From: CAG-411 sp045124315
GTDB lineage: Bacteria; Bacillota; Clostridia; Lachnospirales; Lachnospiraceae
Reading direction: 5' to 3'
Length of the DNA stretch: 48,227 bases
Assembly: GCA_045124315.1 (NCBI GenBank)
Contig: JBGVLO010000047.1
Location: 1 to 48,227, forward strand
The position numbers were made by a program, and so were the translations under genes. The first letter of the stretch is position 1, and every line of letters starts with the position of its first letter. Under the pieces are notes generated by a model. That model worked only from the letters and a program-made list of their open reading frames with translations, ran no database searches and was not told where the DNA came from. Below are positions 41,922-48,227 of this stretch, piece after piece.

Positions 41922-42392
41922 GTGCCACGTAAAGGACATATTCAGAAAAGAGATGTATTAGCAGATCCTATTTACAATAACAAAGTTGTTACAAAATTGA
42001 TCAACAACATTATGTTAGACGGTAAGAAGGGTGTTGCACAGAAAATCGTATATGGTGCATTTGATCGTGTAGCTGAGAAGACTGGTAAAGATGCTATGGA
42101 AGTTTTTGAAGAAGCTATGAATAACATTATGCCAGTTCTTGAAGTAAAAGCAAGACGTATCGGTGGAGCAACATATCAGGTACCAATCGAGGTAAGACCA
42201 GACAGAAGACAAGCATTAGCTCTTCGTTGGTTAACTGTATATTCTCGTAAAAGAGGAGAGAAGACACAGGAAGAAAGATTGGCAAATGAGATTTTAGATG
42301 CAGTAAACAATACTGGTGCTGCAGTTAAAAAGAAAGAAGATATGCACAAGATGGCAGAAGCAAACAAGGCGTTTGCACACTATCGTTGGTAG
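41922..42392 (+). CDS. rpsG: 30S ribosomal protein S7
   Basis: The 156-residue S7 nucleates assembly of the 30S head and contacts E-site tRNA. Sequence features: PRKGHIQKRDVLADPIY, IMLDGKKGVAQKIVYGAF, and the RRIGGATYQVPIEVRPDRRQALALRWL segment. The start is a GTG at 41922, eight bases after AAGGAGGG, giving the usual (M)PRKG beginning. A nine-codon upstream extension reads through the ribosome binding site and is rejected. Confidence 0.97.
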   Translation: MPRKGHIQKRDVLADPIYNNKVVTKLINNIMLDGKKGVAQKIVYGAFDRVAEKTGKDAMEVFEEAMNNIMPVLEVKARRIGGATYQVPIEVRPDRRQALALRWLTVYSRKRGEKTQEERLANEILDAVNNTGAAVKKKEDMHKMAEANKAFAHYRW

Positions 42393-42454
42393 TATCGCCA
42401 TGATTCGCATATGTGAATATAAGCTGCAGTAGGTTGGATTTACATTTGCGTATG

Positions 42455-42486
42455 ACCGCCTACCATAGTGTAGGCGGTTTTGTTTT
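42455..42486 (+). terminator. Terminator/attenuator between rpsG and fusA
   Basis: ACCGCCTAC pairs perfectly with GTAGGCGGT (42455-42463 with 42470-42478), then TTTGTTTT. No clear promoter follows before fusA, so partial read-through probably sets the fusA level. Confidence 0.85.
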
Positions 42487-42538
42487 ATAACAGAAATGTG
42501 CAGGAGCATAAATAAATATATAAAAGGAGGAAGAACCA

Positions 42539-44656
42539 TTGGCTGGAAGAGAATATGCGTTATCGGAAACAAGAAATATCGGTATCATGGCTCATATTGA
42601 TGCTGGTAAGACAACAACAACAGAGCGTATTTTATACTATACAGGTGTAAACCATAAGATTGGTGATACACATGATGGTAATGCAACTATGGACTGGATG
42701 GAGCAGGAACAGGAAAGAGGTATCACAATTACTTCTGCTGCTACAACATGTCATTGGACATTACAAAAAGAGGCTAAGACTATGCCTGGAGCAAGAGAAC
42801 ATCGTATCAACATTATCGATACACCGGGACACGTTGACTTTACTGTAGAGGTAGAGCGTTCCCTTCGTGTGCTTGATAGTGCAATCGGTGTATTCTGTGC
42901 TAAGGGTGGTGTTGAGCCTCAGTCAGAAAACGTATGGCGTCAGGCTGACACATACAACGTACCACGTATGGCATTCATCAATAAGATGGATATCCTTGGT
43001 GCTGATTTTTACGGTGCAGTAGAGCAGATTAAGACAAGATTAGGAAAGAATGCGATCGTACTTCAGTTACCAATCGGTAAGGAAGATGATTTTAAGGGTA
43101 TTATCGACTTATTCGAGATGCAGGCATACATCTACAACGACGATAAGGGTGATGATATCTCTATCACAGAAATTCCAGAAGATATGAAGGAAGATGCAGA
43201 ATTGTATCGTACTGAATTAGTGGAGAAGATTTGTGAATTAGATGATGATTTAATGATGCAGTATTTAGAGGGTGAAGAACCATCTGAGGCTGAGTTAAAG
43301 GCTGCATTAAGAAAAGCTACTTGTGAGTGTACAGCAGTTCCAGTATGTTGTGGATCCGCATATAGAAACAAGGGTGTACAGAAGCTTCTTGATGCCGTTA
43401 TCGAGTATTTGCCAGCACCTACAGATATCCCTGCTATTAAGGGTGTAGATGATGAAGGTAATGAAGTGGAGAGACATTCTTCTGACGATGAGCCATTCTC
43501 AGCTTTAGCATTTAAGATCATGGCTGACCCATTTGTTGGTAAGCTTGCATTCTTCCGTGTATACTCAGGAACAATGAATTCTGGTTCTTATGTTCTTAAC
43601 TCTACAAAGGGTAAGAAAGAGCGTGTTGGACGTATCTTGCAGATGCACGCAAATAAGAGAGAAGAGTTGGATAAGGTATACGCTGGTGATATCGCAGCTG
43701 CAGTTGGATTTAAGATGACTACAACTGGTGATACAATCTGTGATGAAAAGGCTCCAGTTATCTTAGAGTCTATGGAATTCCCAGAACCAGTTATCGAGTT
43801 AGCGATCGAGCCTAAGACAAAGAATGACCAGGGTAAAATGGGTGAAGCTTTGGCTAAGCTTGCTGAAGAAGATCCTACATTCCGTCAGCATACAGATGAG
43901 GAAACAGGACAGACAATTATCGCTGGTATGGGTGAGCTTCACTTAGAGATCATCGTTGACCGTTTGTTGCGTGAGTTCAAGGTAGAAGCTAATGTTGGTG
44001 CACCTCAGGTTGCATACAAAGAAACATTTACTCAGGCTGTTGACGTTGATAGTAAGTATGCGAAGCAGTCAGGTGGACGTGGTCAGTATGGACACTGTAA
44101 AGTTAAGTTTGAGCCTATGGATGCCAATGGTGAAGAATTATTCAAGTTCGAGTCTACTGTAGTCGGTGGTGCTATTCCTAAGGAATACATTCCAGCTATC
44201 GGAGAAGGTATCGAAGAAGCTGCTCAGGCTGGTATCCTTGCTGGATTCCCAGTACTTGGTGTACATGCTACCGTTTATGATGGTTCTTACCATGAAGTAG
44301 ATTCATCTGAAATGGCATTCCACATTGCTGGTTCTATGGCATTTAAGGATGCTATGAAGAAGGCGGGAGCTATCCTTCTTGAGCCTATCATGAAGGTTGA
44401 AGTTACTATGCCAGAAGAGTATATGGGTGATGTTATCGGTGATATCAATGCTCGTCGTGGACGTATCGAGGGTATGGATGACTTAGGTGGTGGAAAGATC
44501 GTTAGAGGTTATGTTCCATTGGCTGAGATGTTCGGTTACTCAACAGATCTTCGTTCTAGAACTCAGGGACGTGGTAACTACTCAATGTTCTTCGAGAAGT
44601 ATGAGCCAGTTCCAAAGTCAGTTCAGGAAAAGATTCTTGCTCAGAAGAACGATTAA
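42539..44656 (+). CDS. fusA: Translation elongation factor G
   Basis: This is the 705-residue translocase GTPase. G motifs: AHIDAGKTTTTERIL (P loop), RGITITSAAT (switch I), DTPGHVDF (switch II) and NKMD; domains II to V follow, including GGRGQYGHCKVKFEP and the RRGRIEGMDD segment. It starts with TTG at 42539, eight bases after GGAGG, giving the conserved (M)AGREYAL start. It follows the rpsG terminator. Its stop is 263 bases before tuf, which has its own promoter. Confidence 0.97.
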   Translation: MAGREYALSETRNIGIMAHIDAGKTTTTERILYYTGVNHKIGDTHDGNATMDWMEQEQERGITITSAATTCHWTLQKEAKTMPGAREHRINIIDTPGHVDFTVEVERSLRVLDSAIGVFCAKGGVEPQSENVWRQADTYNVPRMAFINKMDILGADFYGAVEQIKTRLGKNAIVLQLPIGKEDDFKGIIDLFEMQAYIYNDDKGDDISITEIPEDMKEDAELYRTELVEKICELDDDLMMQYLEGEEPSEAELKAALRKATCECTAVPVCCGSAYRNKGVQKLLDAVIEYLPAPTDIPAIKGVDDEGNEVERHSSDDEPFSALAFKIMADPFVGKLAFFRVYSGTMNSGSYVLNSTKGKKERVGRILQMHANKREELDKVYAGDIAAAVGFKMTTTGDTICDEKAPVILESMEFPEPVIELAIEPKTKNDQGKMGEALAKLAEEDPTFRQHTDEETGQTIIAGMGELHLEIIVDRLLREFKVEANVGAPQVAYKETFTQAVDVDSKYAKQSGGRGQYGHCKVKFEPMDANGEELFKFESTVVGGAIPKEYIPAIGEGIEEAAQAGILAGFPVLGVHATVYDGSYHEVDSSEMAFHIAGSMAFKDAMKKAGAILLEPIMKVEVTMPEEYMGDVIGDINARRGRIEGMDDLGGGKIVRGYVPLAEMFGYSTDLRSRTQGRGNYSMFFEKYEPVPKSVQEKILAQKND

Positions 44657-44673
44657 TGGACAACTATTCAGTT

Positions 44674-44700
44674 TCACAGGCAAGTAGATCTTTCCTGTGA
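44674..44700 (+). terminator. Weak hairpin after fusA
   Basis: TCACAGG pairs with CCTGTGA over a 13-base loop, with no T-run. The ten bases AACTATTCAG just before it equal part of the family-B MITE end, which may be chance or a very old remnant. Confidence 0.35.
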
Positions 44701-44785
44701 GGCTGATAAATATAAAATATTGTTGCATATACCTTGTGTAATGTAACAGAAGTGTAGCCAATTGGTTTATTTGGTGAAAAAGTGC

Positions 44786-44814
44786 TTGAAAAAAGCATGG
44801 ATATAGAATATAAT
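44786..44814 (+). promoter_or_regulatory. Promoter of tuf
   Basis: TTGAAA (44786-44791), a 17-base spacer and TATAAT (44809-44814). The leader contains a short CCCC-AAAA-GGGG hairpin near 44871-44882. Confidence 0.8.
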
Positions 44815-44919
44815 GTAGTGTATATGGCGTTCGTATATTCTATATGGGCGGATTAAAATCAAAAAAAACCCCAAAAGGGGAAGTATGCAATAAGCATAAA
44901 TAAAAGGAGGACAATTAAA

Positions 44920-46107
44920 ATGGCAAAATCTAAGTTTGAGAGAACTAAACCACATTGTAACATTGGTACTATCGGTCACGTTGACCACGGTAAGACAACA
45001 TTAACAGCTGCAATCACAAAGACTCTTTCTGAAAGAGTAGATGGTAACGCTGCTGTAGATTTCGAGAACATCGATAAGGCTCCAGAAGAAAGAGAAAGAG
45101 GTATCACAATCTCTACTGCTCACGTTGAGTACGAAACAGAAAACAGACATTACGCTCACGTAGACTGTCCTGGACATGCCGATTATGTAAAGAACATGAT
45201 CACTGGTGCTGCTCAGATGGATGGTGCTATCCTTGTAGTAGCTGCTACTGATGGTGTTATGGCTCAGACAAAAGAGCACATCTTATTGTCTCGTCAGGTA
45301 GGTGTACCTTACATCGTAGTATTCATGAACAAGTGTGACATGGTTGACGATGAAGAATTATTAGAGTTAGTAGAAATGGAAATTACAGAGCAGTTAGCTG
45401 AGTATGACTTCAATGACTGCCCAATCATCAAGGGTTCTGCTTTAAAGGCTCTTGAAGATCCTAACGGTGAGTGGGGAGATAAGATCATGGAGCTTATGGC
45501 TACAGTTGATGAGTATATCCCAGATCCACAGCGTGATACAGATAAGCCATTCGTAATGCCTATCGAGGATGTATTCTCAATCACAGGTCGTGGTACAGTT
45601 GCTACAGGTAGAGTAGAAGCTGGTGTTCTTCATATGTCTGACGAAGTTGAAATCGTTGGTATTAAGGAAGAAGTTCAGAAGTCAGTTGTAACAGGTATTG
45701 AAATGTTCCGTAAGCTTCTTGATGAGGCTCAGGCTGGAGATAACGTAGGTGTTCTTCTTCGTGGTATCAACAGAACAGATATCGAGCGTGGACAGGTACT
45801 TGCTAAGCCAGGTTCATTAACATGCCATACAAAATTTACAGCTCAGGTTTACGTATTAACAAAAGATGAAGGTGGACGTCATACTCCATTCTTCAACAAC
45901 TATCGTCCACAGTTCTACTTCAGAACAACAGACGTAACAGGTGTTATCGAGTTACCAGCTGGTACAGAAATGTGTATGCCTGGAGATAACGTAGAGATGA
46001 CAATCGAATTGATCCATCCAGTAGCTATGGCTCAGGGGCTTACATTCGCTATCCGTGAAGGTGGACGTACAGTTGGATCAGGAAGAGTAGCAACAATCAT
46101 CGAGTAA
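44920..46107 (+). CDS. tuf: Translation elongation factor Tu
   Basis: The 395-residue GTPase delivers aminoacyl-tRNA. Motifs: GHVDHGKTTL (P loop), RGITISTAHVEYE, DCPGHADYVKNMITGAAQMDGAI, NKCD and SALKAL. Domain 2 carries the TGRGTVATGRVE segment and domain 3 ends GGRTVGSGRVATIIE. AAAGGAGG precedes it by nine bases. It is separately promoted and terminated, and codon use is strongly biased. It is the last housekeeping gene before the integrase cassette. Confidence 0.98.
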   Translation: MAKSKFERTKPHCNIGTIGHVDHGKTTLTAAITKTLSERVDGNAAVDFENIDKAPEERERGITISTAHVEYETENRHYAHVDCPGHADYVKNMITGAAQMDGAILVVAATDGVMAQTKEHILLSRQVGVPYIVVFMNKCDMVDDEELLELVEMEITEQLAEYDFNDCPIIKGSALKALEDPNGEWGDKIMELMATVDEYIPDPQRDTDKPFVMPIEDVFSITGRGTVATGRVEAGVLHMSDEVEIVGIKEEVQKSVVTGIEMFRKLLDEAQAGDNVGVLLRGINRTDIERGQVLAKPGSLTCHTKFTAQVYVLTKDEGGRHTPFFNNYRPQFYFRTTDVTGVIELPAGTEMCMPGDNVEMTIELIHPVAMAQGLTFAIREGGRTVGSGRVATIIE

Positions 46108-46140
46108 TTTCGAGGGATTGTCTATAAACCTAGTAAAATC

Positions 46141-46177
46141 AAGCCTTCCGAGGAATTTCCTCGGGAGGCTTTTTTCG
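46141..46177 (+). terminator. Terminator of tuf
   Basis: AAGCCTTCCGAGG pairs with CCTCGGGAGGCTT (one G-U) followed by six T's. Confidence 0.93.
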
Positions 46178-46260
46178 TCTAAAGATAATTTCGGAGATGA
46201 AATTTGAGGCCATTGGCTCCAAATCGGCTCCAAGAAATTAAGTTCGTGTATTTTAGACAT

Positions 46261-46293
46261 AAGAAAACCTCTTAAGTTTATGTTCTTAAGAGG
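46261..46293 (-). terminator. Terminator of the XRE repressor gene
   Basis: CCTCTTAAG pairs perfectly with CTTAAGAGG (46268-46276 with 46285-46293), followed on the minus strand by TTTTCTT. Confidence 0.75.
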
Positions 46294-46300
46294 TCTGTAA

Positions 46301-46792
46301 TTACCATTTAGTAATTTTCTTTATGTCGGTAGCTCGTTCAGGATCTTTTTTAATTGAGAGCTGCATTCTAATAAATTGATCTACGTCACGTCTGCCTTCA
46401 TCTGTCAGCTGATAATAGTTAGTCAGATGTTCATCAAGTATAGGCATATCATTTTTTCCAAACATTTGCATAAGAGGATAAAGTGTATTTTTCAAATAGC
46501 GTTTTACTCTATTTCCATCCAGCACACCATCCATGCCAGAAGGAAGCTCTGGAAGAACAATACGCTCCTTGTCAGACCAGTCTTCTTGTTGAAGAGAAGC
46601 ATCAGAACATATTTCAGATACTTCAATTCCAAGAACATTGGCAATACGAAGCGCAAAATCGAATCGAATAGATGTGTCCTTCTGAATGATTGAATAAAGG
46701 GTTGTAGGACTTATAGTTGTTTCCTTAGCTACCCAACGAACACTTTTTCCTTGTTTATCAAGAATTTCTTTTAATTTTTGACCATCACCCAT
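46301..46792 (-). CDS. XRE-family repressor of the integrase cassette
   Basis: The 163-residue protein has an N-terminal Cro/CI helix-turn-helix (LKEILDKQGKSVRWVAKETTISPTTLYSIIQKDTSIRFDFALRIANVLGIEVSEI, about 7-60) and a C-terminal region of about 100 residues with no recognised family, probably for dimerisation. It is transcribed divergently from xis-int; a small palindrome at 46852-46866 is a likely operator. In comparable elements such a protein keeps excision and transfer genes silent. Confidence 0.85.
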   Translation of the reverse strand: MGDGQKLKEILDKQGKSVRWVAKETTISPTTLYSIIQKDTSIRFDFALRIANVLGIEVSEICSDASLQQEDWSDKERIVLPELPSGMDGVLDGNRVKRYLKNTLYPLMQMFGKNDMPILDEHLTNYYQLTDEGRRDVDQFIRMQLSIKKDPERATDIKKITKW

Positions 46793-46851
46793 AATTTATT
46801 ACCTGCCTTTTCATAGGATAAATGCTTAATCTATAAGGATTATAACACGGT

Positions 46852-46866
46852 GTACGAAAATCGTAC
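46852..46866. promoter_or_regulatory. Operator-like palindrome between the repressor and xis
   Basis: GTACGA-AAA-TCGTAC, perfect six-base arms, 22 bases before the xis start in the 96-base divergent gap. It is the natural site for the XRE repressor. Confidence 0.55.
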
Positions 46867-46888
46867 AAATATATAAGGAGGCAGAAAT

Positions 46889-47077
46889 ATGAATCGTACA
46901 AAGTATTTATATAACGTTACTGACGTTATGGAAATTCTTGAGTGTTCCAAGGATCATGCCTACAAGATCATTAAGAAATTAAATTTTGAGTTGATTGAAA
47001 TGGGTTATGAAGTTGAAACAGGAAAAGTGCCAAGTGCATTTTTCGCGAAAAAGTATTACGGCTTAGAAGCATCATAG
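46889..47077 (+). CDS. Excisionase-like DNA-binding protein
   Basis: A 62-residue protein with a helix-turn-helix near the start (VTDVMEILECSKDHAYKIIKKLNFELIEMGYEVETGKVPSAFFAKKYYG), resembling the small excisionase/MerR-like proteins encoded next to tyrosine integrases in Firmicutes conjugative elements. It would bend DNA at the attachment site and favour excision. AAGGAGG precedes it by nine bases; the integrase starts 15 bases after its stop. Confidence 0.75.
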   Translation: MNRTKYLYNVTDVMEILECSKDHAYKIIKKLNFELIEMGYEVETGKVPSAFFAKKYYGLEAS

Positions 47078-47092
47078 AAAGGAGGAAGCAAT

Positions 47093-48157
47093 ATGGCTAG
47101 TAAGGACAAAAACACTGGGCTTTGGATTGCTCAGTGGTATGAAATTGACGTTTATGGTAATAAAAAACGTCACAAAAAGCGTGGCTTTAAGACGATGCGT
47201 GAAGCCAAGCAGTATGAACAGAAGATGGGGTTAAAGAAACCAGGTAGCATGGATATGACGATGTCAGAATTCATGGAGCAGTATTTTGAGGATAAGCAGA
47301 ATGAACTCAAAGAACGTACAGTTAGAAATAAACGCTATATGATGAACAAATATGTGATTCCTTATTTTGGTAATCTCAAAATGAATGAAATAACATCTGT
47401 GCAGATAACCAAATGGCAGAATGAGATGTACAGCTTAGGGTTATCAGAAAGCTATTTAAGAATGATTCAGAATCAGCTGACAGCATTATTTACTCATGCA
47501 TGTAAAATCTATGACCTGAAATCTAATCCATGTAAGAAATGCAGACGTATGGGTAAGGACGATGCTAGAAGCCTTAATTTCTGGACAATTGATGAATATG
47601 GGGAATTTATAAAAACAGTTCCTAAGGGAACTAGAAATTACATTATGTATGAGATTCTATTTTGGACAGGTATTCGAGAAGGTGAAATGCTTGCACTTAC
47701 AAAAGCAGATTTTGACTTCGATTTAAATAGAATGAATATTGATAAGACCTATTACAGAATTAATAAGCAGGATGTAATTACCGAACCAAAGACACCTCAG
47801 TCCATTCGTGTTATTGAGATTCCACAGTTTCTTGCTGATGAAATCAAGGATTGGCTTAATAAGAAATTTGAATTTCCAGATAATGAGAGATTATTTCCGG
47901 TTACTGCAAGAGCTGTTCAGAAGACTTTTAAGGATAGAGCTGCAAAATGTGGATTAAAGGAGATTAGAGTGCATGACTTGAGACACTCGCATGTTGCATA
48001 TCTTATTAATAGAGGAGTGGCACCATTAATTATCAAGGAGCGTCTTGGTCACAAGGATATCAAGATTACTTTGAATACTTATGGACATTTATATCCAAAT
48101 CAGCAGAAGCAGGTGGCAAATTTATTAGATGAAGACAGAAATAAAAAAGAGTTCTAA
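47093..48157 (+). CDS. int: Tyrosine-type site-specific integrase
   Basis: A 354-residue recombinase of typical size. Residues 1-50 are an AP2-like arm-binding domain (GLWIAQWYEIDVYGNKKRHKKRGFKTMREAKQYEQ), and 55-150 are the SAM-like core-binding domain. The catalytic domain carries Arg195 (TGIREGE), His294 and Arg297 (HDLRHSH), His320 (LGHKD) and the nucleophile Tyr330 (NTYGHLYP). All catalytic residues are present. It integrates or excises an element at a specific attB. AAAGGAGG lies before the ATG. A hairpin (48148-48179) overlaps its end. Confidence 0.95.
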   Translation: MASKDKNTGLWIAQWYEIDVYGNKKRHKKRGFKTMREAKQYEQKMGLKKPGSMDMTMSEFMEQYFEDKQNELKERTVRNKRYMMNKYVIPYFGNLKMNEITSVQITKWQNEMYSLGLSESYLRMIQNQLTALFTHACKIYDLKSNPCKKCRRMGKDDARSLNFWTIDEYGEFIKTVPKGTRNYIMYEILFWTGIREGEMLALTKADFDFDLNRMNIDKTYYRINKQDVITEPKTPQSIRVIEIPQFLADEIKDWLNKKFEFPDNERLFPVTARAVQKTFKDRAAKCGLKEIRVHDLRHSHVAYLINRGVAPLIIKERLGHKDIKITLNTYGHLYPNQQKQVANLLDEDRNKKEF

Positions 48158-48179
48158 CTACGGCAATAGTCAGAACTCT
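48148..48179 (+). terminator. Hairpin at the end of the integrase gene
   Basis: AGAGTTCT pairs with AGAACTCT (48148-48155 with 48172-48179), extended by ACT/AGT inside. No clear T-run follows, so termination is uncertain. Confidence 0.45.
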
Positions 48180-48227
48180 ATAGAGTACATACTTTTCAGA
48201 CCAAAGTATTATATACTCGAATCTCGC

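Larger units (their letters stand above)
46261..48227. mobile_element. Integrase cassette (XRE repressor, excisionase-like protein, tyrosine integrase)
   Basis: Three genes with the arrangement of the recombination end of an integrative element or prophage: a repressor facing left, xis and int facing right, and a shared operator. Housekeeping tuf ends only about 150 bases to the left. The element therefore either continues past the right window edge or is a stripped remnant. No att duplication could be recognised between the two flanks that are visible. Confidence 0.6.

Noticed and set aside
44655..44701. Another family-B MITE copy after fusA
   Set aside because: Only ten bases (AACTATTCAG) match; no loop, second end or target duplication is recognisable.
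48200..48227. A tRNA gene at the right edge
   Set aside because: Only a T-arm-like string is present; acceptor, D and anticodon arms are not in the preceding sequence.
1..48227. CRISPR array, toxin-antitoxin or restriction system
   Set aside because: No regularly spaced direct repeats and no genes with such motifs were seen on either strand.

Overview
The window looks like a chromosomal segment of a low-GC, Gram-positive anaerobe of the class Clostridia, most likely a Lachnospiraceae gut commensal. The reasons are the gene set (2[4Fe-4S] ferredoxin, DUF1858 CxxC protein, AddAB, an FMN-riboswitch ribDE-BA-H operon, rpoBC-rpsL-rpsG-fusA-tuf), strong AAGGAGG ribosome binding sites, TTGACA/TATAAT promoters and the AT-rich composition. 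No taxonomy search was possible.

Layout. 1-4.5 kb is an accessory patch: the tail of a frameshifted EAL protein, an AraC regulator, a lipoprotein esterase, and a complete 1.8-kb IS66-family element (18-bp perfect inverted termini). 4.5-7.5 kb holds nucleoside salvage (deoB, deoD) and a deleted GH13 glycosidase pseudogene. 7.5-13.5 kb holds a chemoreceptor, a YtrA/GntR-controlled ABC exporter operon, a GIY-YIG protein and a small decayed gene. 13.8-17.7 kb holds a DUF2975/XRE/DUF4173 membrane operon and a PlsC-type acyltransferase. 17.8-22.0 kb is the riboflavin operon behind an FMN riboswitch. 22.0-25.3 kb holds small genes (MerR, DUF1858, ferredoxin, an unknown 78-aa protein, a secreted Ig-like protein). 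25.6-32.8 kb is addBA. 33-46.2 kb is the RNA polymerase / ribosomal protein / elongation factor block. The last 2 kb carry an XRE repressor, an excisionase-like protein and a tyrosine integrase.

The main non-genic signal is a set of short mobile elements. Family A is two 136-bp copies in opposite orientation, upstream of addB and just after addA. Family B is a 193-bp copy, a 133-bp copy and a half copy, lying in the DUF2975 operon, between rpoC and rpsL, and between ribD and ribE. Three of the four full-length copies are flanked by perfect 8-bp target duplications. Family A ends share their first 12-14 bases (GTAACAGTTCAGCC) with the resident IS66 element; family B ends (GTAACTATTCAG) are related. 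Both therefore look like non-autonomous IS66-type elements. Family B keeps an 18-bp internal stem by compensatory base changes around an almost invariant 31-nt loop, which suggests that the folded form matters.

How the genes work together: the rib operon is a complete FMN-feedback pathway. addBA makes the recombinational repair nuclease. rpoBC and rpsL-rpsG-fusA-tuf form the transcription/translation core, split into units by terminators and new promoters. The ABC operon and the DUF2975 operon each carry their own small regulator and a palindrome over the promoter. All coordinates, motifs and repeats were read by eye; family names come from motif recognition and were not checked by search.
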